Source: Motilibacter deserti (lineage in GTDB: Bacteria; Actinomycetota; Actinomycetes; Motilibacterales; Motilibacteraceae). From it: a stretch of 64,000 nucleotides of DNA. The translations under genes and the position numbers were made by a program. The notes beneath the pieces were generated by a model. It saw nothing but the letters and a program-made list of their open reading frames with translations. It did not search any database and was not told the DNA's origin. The DNA lies in the NCBI RefSeq assembly GCF_011250635.1, contig NZ_JAANNP010000001.1:776933-840932 (forward strand), written 5' to 3'. Below are positions 51,768 to 61,593 of the stretch, one piece after another (the first letter of the stretch is position 1; each line of letters opens with the position of its first letter).

Positions 51768-54036
51768 CCGGCTGCAGGACCCCGTTGACGCGCAGCTCGT
51801 ACGGCGCCAGCTGCGTGACCTGCTCGGTCGGCTCGTCGTAGGTCACGATCGCGGCGACCGTGTCGACCGACGGGCCGAAGAGCGAGCGGATCTTCCCGCC
51901 GCGCAGCTGCCCGTCGAGCTCGTCGTCGAGCTTCATCTCGACCAGGTCGACCTTGCTCCCGTCCGAGGCGTAGCCGATCACCTGAACCGTGAATCCTGAA
52001 ACAGGCACCGGGACGAGCTCGGTCTGCGAGGACCACCCCGCGGTCGTCGAGCCGTCGCTGACGAGCGTGCCGCCCACCGTGACGTCGTCGACCCACCAGC
52101 CCTCGCCGTTGGTGTTGACGTCGGAGATGTAGCGGAACGACAGCATCACGGTCTGCCCCGCGTACGCCGAGAGGTCGAACGTCTCGGTCTTCCAACCGCC
52201 CTCGCCGTTGAAGCCGGGCAGGTTCTCGACCAGCTTGAGGTCGGCAGCGGGATCGAGCTCGGTCACCGTGTCGGCGTTGCCGAGGCTCGTCCAGGTGCGC
52301 GCCCCGTCGGTCGAGACCTGCACGAAGCCGGAGTCGTAGCCGGGCTCGGTGCTCCACTTGGTGGCGAAGCTGAGCGTCGGGCTCGAGGCCGGCACGGTCA
52401 CCTGGCGGATGATCGCGGCGTCGAGGTTGTTGTCGTTGCCGCTCCAGAGCGCCGGGTTGCCCGGGCGGTCCGGCGGGTCGGCGTCCACGGTCCACTGCAC
52501 CGGCAGCGAGTCGAGGCTGGTGCCGCCGTCGAAGTCGATCGACTGGACGTCCGAGGCCCGCAGGTAGGCGCCGGAGGCGTTGCGCAGCCGGACGTAGTCC
52601 GAGCCGTTCGGCGGCGCGCCGGGGGTGTCGTACGCGTCGTTCTCGTCCCAGTTGACGGTCGAGTCGAGCGATGGCGTGGAGTAGCGGCGCTTCAGGGAGC
52701 CGTACGCCGTCGGAGAGCGGTCCAGGACGCCGTCGAGCGCGTTGAGGGCCGCCCACTCGTGCACGAGGTCTGCGGGTGTCGCGGACCGCCCTTCGGCCTC
52801 GAGCATGTTGGCGACGCTGTCGAAGCCGTTGTCCTCGTCGTTGTGCAGCCGCGAGATCGCGTCGACCCCGTAGCGGTCGTGGACCATCTGGAAGAACGTG
52901 AACGCGGCTCCGTAGTCGGCGAGCGTCTCGTCCTCGCCCTGGTCGCCCCAGAGCGTCAGGCTGTTCTCCGGGCCGCACTCGGCCCTCGGGTTCGGGTTGG
53001 CCGGGGTGGACGTCCCGAGCCAGCCGAGGAAGCACTGGGTGTGGTTCTCGAAGGCGATGTCGGTGACCGGGACCGCCGGGCGGAAGTAGCCGGTCAGCCA
53101 GCCGGCGACGTCGGACAGGCCCTCGTTGACCCAGCTGGACTCGTCGGGGTCGGTATAGCCCATCAGCAGGTGCTGGTACTCATGGGCGAAGACGCCTTCG
53201 TACAAGTTCGGCCGGGCCGGAGCGCTCGTGCAGTTGTTGCCGGGCACGGGCTCGTTCGGCGGGTTGGCACCGGTGCGGTGCGCCCAGTCGAACGCGTCGA
53301 TCGTCATCACGTTGCGGTCGGTCAGTGAGTTGATCGCCGGGGAGAAGAAGCCGGCGATCTGGGTGAGCGCCCGGCTGTTGTCGTAGTCGTAGAAGTGCTC
53401 GTCGCGGACGTTGTCGATGAGCGTGACGATGTTGTCCCCGGCACCGCTGGTGTCGCCGATGGCGCTGTCCGCGCCGGCCCGCTCCTCCGGGACGCTGAAG
53501 ACCTCGGTCTCGAGGGGGTAGATGTTGTTGTCGAACTGGTCGATCAGGTAGTCGACCTGCTCCTGGCCGATCGTGGTCCGGTTGTTGCGGCAGTCGCCCG
53601 GCAGGAACTGCGTGTCCGTCGACGGGTCCTCCGCCGGCTGCGAGCCGACCGCGACCCACACCTCGATGTGGTCGCCGACCCCCCGCAGCTGGAACCGCTT
53701 GAGGTAGTACCTGCCCTTGTAGTCGTCGAGCGCGACCCAGCTGCGGATCGTCCCGACAGGCGTGTCGTCCGCGGCCGCCGCGGAGGACCGCCCCTGGGCC
53801 CGCAGCGCGCCGCGGGCGGCGAGGCCCGCCGCGCTGTCGGCGATCTTGCGGCCGGACTCGTCGTAGACCGGCAGCTTCGAGCTCGGCGACGCCTCGCGGA
53901 CGGCGACCTGCGCGGCACCACCCGGCGCAGCGGGCGCGGCCGCCGACGTCGACGACGGCAGCCCCAGCACGGCGACCGCCCCCGCGACGGCGAGGGAGAC
54001 GGTGGCCCGGGATGCCCGGACCGAAGACAAGCGCAT
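51760..54036 (-). CDS. Secreted zinc peptidase, immune inhibitor A-like
   Basis: A 758-residue secreted protein. The signal peptide covers about 1-35. The catalytic region (about 95-440) has FAHEYQHLLMGYTDPDESSWVNEGLSD: H285, E286, H289 and the downstream E305, a gluzincin-like arrangement. The C-terminal half (about 480-745) is beta-rich with an IIA/MAM-like segment (TLSFATKWSTEPGYDSGFVQVSTDGARTW and WWVDDVTVGG). Likely roles are digestion of extracellular protein. The ATG at 54036 follows GGGGGG. The 118 bp upstream hold nothing recognisable. Confidence 0.88.
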   Translation of the reverse strand: MRLSSVRASRATVSLAVAGAVAVLGLPSSTSAAAPAAPGGAAQVAVREASPSSKLPVYDESGRKIADSAAGLAARGALRAQGRSSAAAADDTPVGTIRSWVALDDYKGRYYLKRFQLRGVGDHIEVWVAVGSQPAEDPSTDTQFLPGDCRNNRTTIGQEQVDYLIDQFDNNIYPLETEVFSVPEERAGADSAIGDTSGAGDNIVTLIDNVRDEHFYDYDNSRALTQIAGFFSPAINSLTDRNVMTIDAFDWAHRTGANPPNEPVPGNNCTSAPARPNLYEGVFAHEYQHLLMGYTDPDESSWVNEGLSDVAGWLTGYFRPAVPVTDIAFENHTQCFLGWLGTSTPANPNPRAECGPENSLTLWGDQGEDETLADYGAAFTFFQMVHDRYGVDAISRLHNDEDNGFDSVANMLEAEGRSATPADLVHEWAALNALDGVLDRSPTAYGSLKRRYSTPSLDSTVNWDENDAYDTPGAPPNGSDYVRLRNASGAYLRASDVQSIDFDGGTSLDSLPVQWTVDADPPDRPGNPALWSGNDNNLDAAIIRQVTVPASSPTLSFATKWSTEPGYDSGFVQVSTDGARTWTSLGNADTVTELDPAADLKLVENLPGFNGEGGWKTETFDLSAYAGQTVMLSFRYISDVNTNGEGWWVDDVTVGGTLVSDGSTTAGWSSQTELVPVPVSGFTVQVIGYASDGSKVDLVEMKLDDELDGQLRGGKIRSLFGPSVDTVAAIVTYDEPTEQVTQLAPYELRVNGVLQPGG

Positions 54037-54154
54037 ACGACCCCCCGAAAGGGACCCGTGCACCGTGGAGGGGCCGGCGGCCCGGCGGGCACGATAGGCG
54101 TTTCCTACCGTGTCCGCGCGAGCCGGACAACCCGGGGCAACCAGCTCGTTCGGG

Positions 54155-55078
54155 TCACACGGTGACGAGGATCTTCCCGTGCACGTGCCCCTCCGCGCTG
54201 CGCCGGTGCGCGTCGGCCGCCCGCTCGAGCGGGAACGTCTCGTCGACGACCACGCGCAACGTCCCCGCCTCGAGGTAGCCGACCAGCTCGGCCAGGTCGC
54301 CGCTGGACGGGCGGACGAAGACGTACCGGCCGCCTTTGTCCTTGACCGCCGGGTCGATCACGCTCACCACGCGGCCCGGGTCCGACACCAGCTCGGGCGA
54401 CACCTCGAGCGCCTCCCCGCCGACGAAGTCGAGCGCCACGTCGACCGGCCCGCCGGCGAGCTCCCGGACCCGGTCGGCGAGGCCGTCGCCGTACGCCACC
54501 GGCTCGCCGCCGAGGTCGCGGACGAGCTGCGCGCTGGACTCGCCCGCGGTGCCGATGACCCGCGCGCCGAGGATCCGGGCCAGCTGGACGGCGAAGGTCC
54601 CGACCCCGCCGGCGGCGGCGTGGACGAGGACCGTGTCGCCCTTCCCGACGCCGGCCGCACGCAGCGACTGCAGCGCGGTGAGCCCGGCGAGCGGCAGCCC
54701 CGCTGCCTCGACCAGTCCGGTGCCGGCCGTCGGCGCCTTGGCCAGCGTGCGCACGGGCGCCGGCACCAGCTCGGCGAACGTCCCCCACTGGACGTCGTCG
54801 CGCCGGACGTAGCCGACGACCTCGTCCCCCTCGGCGAACTCGGTGACCGCGGCCCCGACGCGCTCGACGACGCCGGACACGTCCCATCCCGGGACGATCG
54901 GGAAGTTGTGCGGGAACAGCGCCTGCAGATAGCCCTCCCGCACCTTCCAGTCCACCGGGTTCACGCTGGACGCTCGGGTGCGGACCAGGACGCTGTCGGG
55001 GCCGACGGGCGGCTCGGGCAGGTCGACGAGCTGCAGGACCTCGGGGCCGCCGAAGCGGTCGTACGCGATAGCTCTCAC
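54155..55078 (-). CDS. Zinc-independent NADPH:quinone reductase-like MDR oxidoreductase
   Basis: A 307-residue medium-chain reductase. It shows VRAIAYDRFGGPEVLQLVDLPEPP, SSVNPVDWKVREG, GWDVSGVVERVG and the NADPH motif VHAAAGGVGTFAVQLARILGARVIGT. Zinc ligands are absent, as in the quinone oxidoreductase and crotonyl-CoA-like groups. The substrate is unknown. The GTG at 55078 is chosen because the upstream codons lack a good start. It lies 43 nt after smpB on the same strand. Confidence 0.92.
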   Translation of the reverse strand: MRAIAYDRFGGPEVLQLVDLPEPPVGPDSVLVRTRASSVNPVDWKVREGYLQALFPHNFPIVPGWDVSGVVERVGAAVTEFAEGDEVVGYVRRDDVQWGTFAELVPAPVRTLAKAPTAGTGLVEAAGLPLAGLTALQSLRAAGVGKGDTVLVHAAAGGVGTFAVQLARILGARVIGTAGESSAQLVRDLGGEPVAYGDGLADRVRELAGGPVDVALDFVGGEALEVSPELVSDPGRVVSVIDPAVKDKGGRYVFVRPSSGDLAELVGYLEAGTLRVVVDETFPLERAADAHRRSAEGHVHGKILVTV

Positions 55079-55121
55079 GCCGGGTGCCAATCCCCGGGCG
55101 GGCTGCGCCTATTCCTGGCCG

Positions 55122-55604
55122 TCAGCCGACGCGGTTGCGCCGCCGGGCCGCCGACACCGCGCGGTCGGCCTCCCGCTTGGCCTGCTTCTCCATGAGCGTC
55201 TGGCGCTTGTCGTACTCCCGCTTGCCGCGGGCGAGGGCGAGCTCGACCTTGGCCCGCCCGTCCTTGAAGTAGAGCGAGAGCGGCACCATCGTGAAGCCGG
55301 TCTCCTTGCTCTTGCCGATCAGCTTGAGGATCTCCAGCTTGTGCAGCAGGAGCTTGCGCGGTCGGCGCGGGGTGTGGTTGTTCCACGTGCCCTCGGTGTA
55401 TTCCGGGATGTGCACGTTGAGCAGCCAGACCTCGCCGTCGCGCACCTCGGCGAAGCCGTCGACCAGCGAGGCCCGTCCCTGGCGCAGCGACTTCACCTCG
55501 GTGCCGGTCAGCACCATGCCGGCCTCGTAGGTGTCCACGATCTCGTAGTCGTGGCGCGCTTTGCGGTTCTGGGCGATGTTCTTGCGCCCCTGTTCCTTGA
55601 CCAT
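55122..55604 (-). CDS. smpB: SmpB, tmRNA-binding protein
   Basis: A 160-residue protein that carries tmRNA into the ribosome A site. Family marks are [48 protein letters not shown] and [27 protein letters not shown] basic C-terminal tail ([23 protein letters not shown]) enters the mRNA channel. ssrA is on the same strand 7 kb downstream. smpB lies 13 nt after ctpA, as in many actinobacteria. Confidence 0.97.
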   Translation of the reverse strand: MVKEQGRKNIAQNRKARHDYEIVDTYEAGMVLTGTEVKSLRQGRASLVDGFAEVRDGEVWLLNVHIPEYTEGTWNNHTPRRPRKLLLHKLEILKLIGKSKETGFTMVPLSLYFKDGRAKVELALARGKREYDKRQTLMEKQAKREADRAVSAARRRNRVG

Positions 55605-55617
55605 CAGGGGGTCGAGG

Positions 55618-56823
55618 CTAGCGCGCGGCGCGGCTGGACGTCGGCACGGGCGCGGGGGTACGCGCTGCCCGTAGGCCGCGCAGCACCTCGACGGCGCGCC
55701 GCTCGGCCACGTCCGGCGCCTGCCGTGGCGACACGGCGATGTCGGGCGTGACGCCGGTCCCGTCGATGTCGCGGCCGCTGGGCGTCCGGTAGTGCCCGAC
55801 CGTCAGCTCCAGCGCCGAGCCGTCCGGCAGCTCGGCCCCCTCCTGCACCGACCCCTTGCCGAACGTCCGGGCCCCCACGACGACCGCGCGCCCGCGGTCC
55901 TGCAGGGCGGCCGCCACGACCTCGGCCGCGCTGGCCGTCCCGGCGTCGACGAGCACCACGAGCGGGGTGGTCGTGTCGCCGTCGCCCACGGCGTCCAGCC
56001 AGCGCGGCTGCTCGCCGCGGCGCTCGTAGCTCACGACCGGGCCGCCGTCCAGGAACGCCGAGGCCACCTCGACCGCCTCGTCCAACAGGCCGCCGGGGTT
56101 GCCCCGCAGGTCGAGCACGAGCGCGTCGTGGTCCTGCCGGGCCTGCCCCAGCTGGTCGCGGACCTGCCGGCCCACCCCCCGGGTGAACGCGCCGACGCTG
56201 ACGACCCGGGTCTGCGCGTCGAGGGCCCGCCCGGCCACGTCGCGGGTCTCGAACGTCGTCCGGACCAGCGTGAGCGTCCGCCGGCCGGTGCGCTCGCCGG
56301 CCAGCTCGAGGCGTACGGACGAGCCGTCGCGGCCGCGCAGCAGCGACGCGGCGCGCGAGACCGACCCCGGCCCCTCCCCGTCGATCCCGAGCAGCACGTC
56401 CCCGACCCTGACCCGCGCGTCGTCCGCCGGCGAGCCCGGGGTGACGCTGCCGACCACCACGCGGCCGGCGCCCTCGTCGGCGTCGCGCAGCCAGAGGCCG
56501 ACCCCGGTGTAGCGGCCCTCGAGCGCGTCGGCGAACGACGCGTACTCGCTCGGCGGGTAGTAGCTGGCCCAGCGGTCGCCGAGCGCGTCGAGCATCCCCT
56601 GGATCGCCGCCTGCTCGAGCGTGGAGCGGTCGACGTCGCGCGCAGCCCCCGTCGCGATCCGGTCGGCGGCGGCGGCCACGGGGTCGGCGCTGCGCGAGGC
56701 CGTGGGCGTTCCGGACGAGCCGCCGCCGTCGGTCAGGGCGCCGGTGAGCAGGCCCGCCGCGTACGCGAGCAGCAGCCCGGCGACGATGCCGCCGACCCCT
56801 GCCGCTCGGCGCAGAGACCGCAT
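55618..56823 (-). CDS. S41 carboxyl-terminal processing protease (CtpA-like)
   Basis: A 401-residue protease with an N-terminal membrane anchor (about 8-30). A PDZ domain (about 110-195: [28 protein letters not shown]) precedes the S41 core. The catalytic Ser is in [12 protein letters not shown] and the Lys in [20 protein letters not shown] is the family strand. It probably processes envelope proteins. The ATG at 56823 lies 8 nt after TAGACT, a likely leaderless start. It is grouped with smpB downstream and the M23 gene upstream. Confidence 0.94.
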   Translation of the reverse strand: MRSLRRAAGVGGIVAGLLLAYAAGLLTGALTDGGGSSGTPTASRSADPVAAAADRIATGAARDVDRSTLEQAAIQGMLDALGDRWASYYPPSEYASFADALEGRYTGVGLWLRDADEGAGRVVVGSVTPGSPADDARVRVGDVLLGIDGEGPGSVSRAASLLRGRDGSSVRLELAGERTGRRTLTLVRTTFETRDVAGRALDAQTRVVSVGAFTRGVGRQVRDQLGQARQDHDALVLDLRGNPGGLLDEAVEVASAFLDGGPVVSYERRGEQPRWLDAVGDGDTTTPLVVLVDAGTASAAEVVAAALQDRGRAVVVGARTFGKGSVQEGAELPDGSALELTVGHYRTPSGRDIDGTGVTPDIAVSPRQAPDVAERRAVEVLRGLRAARTPAPVPTSSRAAR

Positions 56824-56894
56824 GTGACCGAAGTCTACGGAGCCCGGCCGGGCTCCGTGGCGTTCACCGTGCGTTCTGCGTGCCTTCTCCCGGG

Positions 56895-58223
56895 CTAGAG
56901 CCAGCCCATCGGGTTCGTGACGGCGCCGTTGACGTAGACCATGAAGTGCAGGTGGCAGCCGGTCGAGTAGCCGGTCGAGCCGACGTAGCCGATGACCTGG
57001 CCGCGGCTGACGTGCTGGCCGGCCGAGACGGCGAACCGCTCCTGGTGGCTGTAGGACGTCGAGAGCGCGACGCCGTTGACCGTGCCGTGGTCGATGGCGA
57101 GCTGGTTGCCGTAGCCGGTCAGGCTCTGCGCCCAGATCACGGTGCCGTCGGCGGCCGCGTGGATCGGGGTGCCGCACCCGACGCCGAAGTCGGTGCCGTC
57201 GTGCAGCTTGTAGACCCCGGTGACCGGGTGCACGCGCATGCCGTAGGGCGAGGTGATGGGGCCGCTCACCGGGTGCGACAGGGCGCCGCCGCCGCTGGAC
57301 CAGCTCCCGCCACTGCTGCCACTGCTGCCGCTGCTGCCGCTGCTCCCGCTCGAGGACGAGCCGCCGCTGCTGGAGCTGCGCTCGCGCTCGCGCTCGCGGG
57401 CCGCCGCGGCGGCGGCCGCCCGGCGCGCCTGCTCCGCCCGCTTCTTGATGAGCGCGCCGAGCTGGGCGGACTCGGCCTGCATCTGGGCGAGGCGCCGCTC
57501 CTCGTCGGCCTTCTGCGACTCGACCGCGGCCTTCGCCGACGCCGCCGACGCGACGAGCTGCTCGACCTCGCGCTGGGCCGACTCGGCCTCGGCCTCGGCG
57601 GCGGCCTTCGCCTTGACGTTCAGCTCGGACTGGGCCTTGAGGTCCGCGATCAGCTCGCGCTTCTGCTGGACCGTCACCTGCCGGGACCGGATGTCCGCCC
57701 GGGTCGCCGACAGCTGCTGCAGCGCCTGGCCCTGGCTGCGCAGCGCGTCCTGCATCAGCACGAGCTTCTCGGTGAAGTCGCCCGGCGACTCGGAGCCCAT
57801 GACGACCGAGAGCGTGCCGATGCGCCCGCTCTTGTACGCCTGCCGCGCGATGCTGTTGACGGTGGTACGCCCCTCGGCCAGCTCGGCCTGGACGTCCTCG
57901 AGGTCCTGCTCGGCCTTCGCCTCCTCGTCCTGGGCCAGCGCGAGCTTGGCCGCGATGGCCTCGTCGCGTCGCTCGGCCTGGTCCAGCGCGGTCTGGGCGG
58001 CCTCGACGCGCTTGCGCGCGGTGCCGAGCTTGGCCTCGGCGGTGCGCAGCGCCTCGACCGCGGCGCTCAGCTCGCGGGCGGTGTCGGCGAGGTCGTCGTG
58101 CAGCGCGTCGATCGACGCGTCGACCTCGCGCTTGCGGTCCTTGTCGTCGGCGCTGGCGATGGGCAGGGAGCCGACCGACACCGCCGCCAGGAGCACAGCG
58201 AGCAGGGCGGGACGCAAGCGCAC
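56895..58223 (-). CDS. EnvC-like coiled-coil M23 peptidase next to ftsEX
   Basis: A 442-residue secreted protein. The signal peptide covers about 1-26. A long coiled coil (about 30-265) is rich in Ala, Glu and Arg. A Ser/Gly-repeat linker follows, then a LytM/M23 domain (about 325-442). Zinc ligands look complete: HDGTDFG gives H-x3-D and HLHF gives the HxH pair. The coiled coil plus LytM plan is that of EnvC and PcsB-type FtsEX effectors, so FtsX probably controls it during division. The GTG at 58223 follows GGAG. Confidence 0.92.
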   Translation of the reverse strand: MRLRPALLAVLLAAVSVGSLPIASADDKDRKREVDASIDALHDDLADTARELSAAVEALRTAEAKLGTARKRVEAAQTALDQAERRDEAIAAKLALAQDEEAKAEQDLEDVQAELAEGRTTVNSIARQAYKSGRIGTLSVVMGSESPGDFTEKLVLMQDALRSQGQALQQLSATRADIRSRQVTVQQKRELIADLKAQSELNVKAKAAAEAEAESAQREVEQLVASAASAKAAVESQKADEERRLAQMQAESAQLGALIKKRAEQARRAAAAAAARERERERSSSSGGSSSSGSSGSSGSSGSSGGSWSSGGGALSHPVSGPITSPYGMRVHPVTGVYKLHDGTDFGVGCGTPIHAAADGTVIWAQSLTGYGNQLAIDHGTVNGVALSTSYSHQERFAVSAGQHVSRGQVIGYVGSTGYSTGCHLHFMVYVNGAVTNPMGWL

Positions 58224-58395
58224 GCGAGGGACTCCGGGTCTGTCCGGGGGCAGAGGCGGAACCCTTGATAGCAACGCCGCGCCGCATGCGCGTGGAGGCG
58301 CGCCGTAGTCACAGCGGTCTCACAAGTCACAGCAGTTGCGGCAGCGGGTGCGACGCGGCGGCAGGGGACCGACTGCGCGCCGCCCCGCGCCGGGG

Positions 58396-59304
58396 TCAGA
58401 CCCGCAGGTAGCGACGGAGCGTGAAGAGCGAGGCCAGCGACGCGAGCACCAGGCCCAGGCCGAGCACCCAGGGGACGACCGCCCAGACGTCGCTCCACCC
58501 GATGAACGGGATCGCCGGCAGCTGCGGGACCGCCTGGTCGACGATGATGAACTGCTGGAACGCGACGATGCTGCCGACGGTCAGCCCCGCGCCGACCAGG
58601 CCGGCGAGCGCGCCCTCGATCAGGAACGGCAGCTGGATGTAGAACCGCGACGCCCCGACGAGCCGCATGATGCCGGTCTCGCGGCGGCGGCTGAACGCCA
58701 TCACCCGGATCGTGTTGGAGATCAGCAGCATCGCGGCGAGCAGGGTGACGCCCGCGACGATGTAGGCGCCGATCTGCAGCCGGCTGACGATCGCGAAGAA
58801 CTTGTCGAGCAGCTCACGGCTGTCCTCGACCGAGTCGACGCCGGGCTCGCCCTGGAAGCGCGAGGCGATCACGTCGTACTGGGTGGGGTCGACGAGCTTG
58901 ACGCGGAAGGAGTCCGGGATCGCGTCGGTGCTGACGTTCTCCGCGATCGGCTGGCCCTCGAACATGTCCTTGAAGTTGGAGTACGCCTGGGCCTTGGACT
59001 CGTAGTAGACCCGCTCCACCTCGGGCATCCGCTCGAGCTGGGCGCGCAGGTCCTCGCGCTGGGCCTCGGTGGTCTCACCGCCCGCGCAGCCCGTCGAGGC
59101 CGACGGCTCGGCGGTGCAGAGGTAGATCGAGACCTCGATCTTGTCGTACCACTCGCCCTTCATCGTGTCGACCTGGTGGCTGAAGAGCAGGCCGGCGGCG
59201 AAGAACCCGAGCGCGACCCACGTCGTGATGACCACCGCGAGGGTCATGGTCATGTTGCGTCGCAGGCCGATCCCCACGTCGGCTGCGATGACGCGTGCGC
59301 GCAC
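58396..59304 (-). CDS. ftsX: FtsX, permease-like cell division protein
   Basis: A 302-residue membrane protein. One N-terminal helix (about 20-45) is followed by an extracytoplasmic domain (45-170, with a C-C pair in YLCTAEPSASTGCAGG) and three C-terminal helices with the FtsX core RVMAFSRRRETGIMRLVGAS. It works with FtsE to transmit a signal to peptidoglycan hydrolases. Gene order ftsE-ftsX-M23 supports this. A 172-bp gap separates it from the M23 gene. Confidence 0.96.
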   Translation of the reverse strand: MRARVIAADVGIGLRRNMTMTLAVVITTWVALGFFAAGLLFSHQVDTMKGEWYDKIEVSIYLCTAEPSASTGCAGGETTEAQREDLRAQLERMPEVERVYYESKAQAYSNFKDMFEGQPIAENVSTDAIPDSFRVKLVDPTQYDVIASRFQGEPGVDSVEDSRELLDKFFAIVSRLQIGAYIVAGVTLLAAMLLISNTIRVMAFSRRRETGIMRLVGASRFYIQLPFLIEGALAGLVGAGLTVGSIVAFQQFIIVDQAVPQLPAIPFIGWSDVWAVVPWVLGLGLVLASLASLFTLRRYLRV

Positions 59305-59350
59305 GGATCAGGCCCTTTCTGCGAGACAGGTGGTTCGGGAGAGCTGCGGG

Positions 59351-60040
59351 TCAGCGGGTGTAGCCGTAGACGCCGCGGGACTGGTCGCGTACGACCCGCC
59401 CGCCGTCCAGCTCCACGACGCGCTTGCGCATCTGGTCGACGACGTCGTCGTCGTGGGTGGCCATCACGATCGTGGTGCCGGTGCGGTTGATCCGGTCGAG
59501 CAGCCGCATGATGCCGACGCTCGTGGTCGGGTCGAGGTTCCCGGTCGGCTCGTCGGCGAGCAGGATCGCGGGGCGGTTGACGAAGGCGCGGGCGATGGCG
59601 ACCCGCTGCTGCTCACCGCCGGACAGCTCGTCGGGCATGCGGTTCTCCTTGCCCGACAGGCCGACGAGCTCGAGCACCTCGGGCACGACCTTCTTGACGG
59701 TGCTGCGCGGCTTGCCGATGACCTCGAGGGCGAAGGCGACGTTCTGCAGGACGGTCTTGTTGGGCAGCAGCCGGAAGTCCTGGAAGACGACGCCGATCTG
59801 CCGGCGCAGCGCCGGGACCTTCCACGAGGAGAGGCGGCCGACGTCGCGCCCGGCCACGAAGACCGAGCCCTTGGACGGAGTCTCCTCCTTGAACACCAGG
59901 CGGAGGAAGGTCGACTTGCCGGACCCCGACGGGCCGACGAGGAACACGAACTCGCCCTTGGCGATCTCCACGTCCACGTCCACCAGCGCCGGACGGGCGG
60001 TCTTGGAGTAGGCGTGCGTGACGGAGTCGAAACGGATCAC
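59351..60040 (-). CDS. ftsE: FtsE, cell division ATP-binding protein
   Basis: A 229-residue ABC ATPase. Walker [11 protein letters not shown]-loop FQDFRLLPN, signature [14 protein letters not shown], Walker [13 protein letters not shown] and the switch His in MATHDD are all present. It pairs with FtsX to couple ATP use to activation of cell-wall hydrolases at the septum. The ATG at 60040 begins [19 protein letters not shown]. It is separated from ftsX by 46 nt. Confidence 0.97.
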   Translation of the reverse strand: MIRFDSVTHAYSKTARPALVDVDVEIAKGEFVFLVGPSGSGKSTFLRLVFKEETPSKGSVFVAGRDVGRLSSWKVPALRRQIGVVFQDFRLLPNKTVLQNVAFALEVIGKPRSTVKKVVPEVLELVGLSGKENRMPDELSGGEQQRVAIARAFVNRPAILLADEPTGNLDPTTSVGIMRLLDRINRTGTTIVMATHDDDVVDQMRKRVVELDGGRVVRDQSRGVYGYTR

Positions 60041-60187
60041 GTAGCAGCCAGTCGGTCGAGGGGCGGTTGTGTAACGACTCCACCAGTCTAGGTGCGGGGG
60101 CCGCCCATCCCGGGCACGCTGGGCTTCAGCCGCGCGTTGTGCCGGCCGAGCAATACTGGACGGGACGACTTCGCGGAGAGGGGCCTT

Positions 60188-60379
60188 GTGGTCACCGCCT
60201 ACGACCGGCGCAGCCCGCGCCCCGTGTGTGCCGCGTGCAACTCGCCGGTGGACGAGGGCAACTGCCCCACGTGCCGGCGCTGGCGCCCGGAGCCGCCCGG
60301 CGGGCCGTCGCCCGCGCTGCTCGCGGGCATCGCGGCCGCGCTGTTCGTCGTGTGGATGCTGCTGCTCGCGCTGACCTGA
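60188..60379 (+). CDS. Tiny zinc-ribbon membrane protein
   Basis: A 63-residue protein. [16 protein letters not shown] gives a four-cysteine zinc ribbon, followed by [13 protein letters not shown] and one C-terminal membrane helix ([20 protein letters not shown]). It should sit in the membrane with the ribbon on one side. The GTG at 60188 has AGAGGGG upstream. It is placed between ftsE and prfB but on the opposite strand. The function is unknown. Confidence 0.7.
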   Translation: MVTAYDRRSPRPVCAACNSPVDEGNCPTCRRWRPEPPGGPSPALLAGIAAALFVVWMLLLALT

Positions 60380-60428
60380 GCCCGGCCTGAGCCCGCTCGA
60401 CCGCGCTTGGGCGCGCCGGCTCCCGCGA

Positions 60429-61538
60429 TCAGGCGTTGGCGCCGGACTTGCGCCAGCGGATGCCGGCCTCGATGAAGTCGTCGATCTCGCCGTCGAGCAC
60501 GGCCTGCGGGTTGCCGACCTCGTGCTCGGTGCGCAGGTCCTTGACCATCTGGTACGGGTGCAGCACGTAGGACCGCATCTGGTTGCCCCAGCTGCCGGAG
60601 CTGTCGCCCTTGAGGGCGTCCATCTGGGCCTTCTCCTCCTGCCGGCGCCGCTCGAGCAGCTTGGACGCGAGGACCGCCATCGCGCTGGCGCGGTTCTGGA
60701 TCTGCGAGCGCTCGTTCTGGCAGGAGACGACGATGTTGGTCGGCAGGTGGGTGATGCGGACCGCGGAGTCGGTCGTGTTGACGCCCTGGCCGCCGGGGCC
60801 CGAGGAGCGGAAGACGTCGACCCGGATCTCGTCCTCGGGGATGTCGACGTGGTCGTCGGACTCCACGACCGGGAGCACCTCGACGCCGGCGAACGAGGTC
60901 TGCCGGCGGCCCTGGTTGTCGAACGGGGAGATGCGCACGAGCCGGTGCGTCCCCTGCTCCACGCTGAGGGTGCCGTACGCGTACGGCGCGTCGACCTTGA
61001 AGGTGGCCGACTTGATGCCGGCCTCCTCGGCGTAGGAGGTGTCGTAGACCTCGGTCTTGTAGCCGTGGCGCTCGGCCCAGCGCAGGTACATCCGCATGAG
61101 CATCTCGGCGAAGTCGGCCGCGTCGACGCCGCCGGCCTCGGCGCGGACGGTGACGAGAGCCTCGCGGGGGTCGTACTCGCCGTTGAGCAGGGTCGTGACC
61201 TCGAGGGCCTCGACGTCCTTGCCCAGCCGCTCGAGCTCGGCCTCGGCCTCCTCGCGGGTGCCGGCGTCGTCCTCGGCCTCGGCCAGCTCCCACAGCACGG
61301 AGAGGTCGTCCACGCGGCGCCGGATGTCGTCGATCTTGCGCAGGTTGCCCTGCAGGTGGGCGAGCTTGCTCGTCACCTTCTGGGCGGCCTCCGGGTCGTT
61401 CCAGAGGTCGGGCGCAGCCGACTGCTCCTCGAGCTCTGCGGCCTGCTGGCGCAGTGCCGGAAGGTCGAGCACCTTCTCGACGCTGACCAGGGTCGCGTCG
61501 AGGGACTTGAGCTGTTCGGAGAAGTCGGGGCCTGCCAC
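60429..61538 (-). CDS. prfB: Peptide chain release factor 2
   Basis: A 369-residue class I release factor for UGA and UAA. The SPF tripeptide is in [15 protein letters not shown], and GGQ is in [18 protein letters not shown]. The N-terminal helical domain is complete. The frame is continuous, with no in-frame TGA near codon 26 as in E. coli. The programmed frameshift that autoregulates many prfB genes is therefore absent. The GTG at 61538 lies 8 nt after TACCCT (61552-61547), which suggests a leaderless transcript. It precedes ftsE in the conserved order. Confidence 0.96.
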   Translation of the reverse strand: MAGPDFSEQLKSLDATLVSVEKVLDLPALRQQAAELEEQSAAPDLWNDPEAAQKVTSKLAHLQGNLRKIDDIRRRVDDLSVLWELAEAEDDAGTREEAEAELERLGKDVEALEVTTLLNGEYDPREALVTVRAEAGGVDAADFAEMLMRMYLRWAERHGYKTEVYDTSYAEEAGIKSATFKVDAPYAYGTLSVEQGTHRLVRISPFDNQGRRQTSFAGVEVLPVVESDDHVDIPEDEIRVDVFRSSGPGGQGVNTTDSAVRITHLPTNIVVSCQNERSQIQNRASAMAVLASKLLERRRQEEKAQMDALKGDSSGSWGNQMRSYVLHPYQMVKDLRTEHEVGNPQAVLDGEIDDFIEAGIRWRKSGANA

Positions 61539-61580
61539 GAGGGACAAGGGTACGGCCGGGGCGCGCTTTGTCGATCCGCC

Positions 61581-61586
61581 TACGCT
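61581..61586 (+). promoter_or_regulatory. -10 box of the small gene at 61594 (leaderless)
   Basis: TACGCT ends 7 nt before the GTG at 61594. It faces the prfB box (61552-61547) within a 55-bp divergent gap, leaving no room for long untranslated leaders on either side. Confidence 0.5.
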
Positions 61587-61593
61587 GGGTGAC

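Noticed and set aside
49641-51788. A 715-codon alternative plus-strand frame through the metalloprotease gene
   Set aside because: The overlapping frame with a signal peptide, HELTH motif and paired cysteines is clearly the real one.
60429-61538. Programmed +1 frameshift in prfB
   Set aside because: The frame is continuous from the GTG start with no early in-frame TGA.
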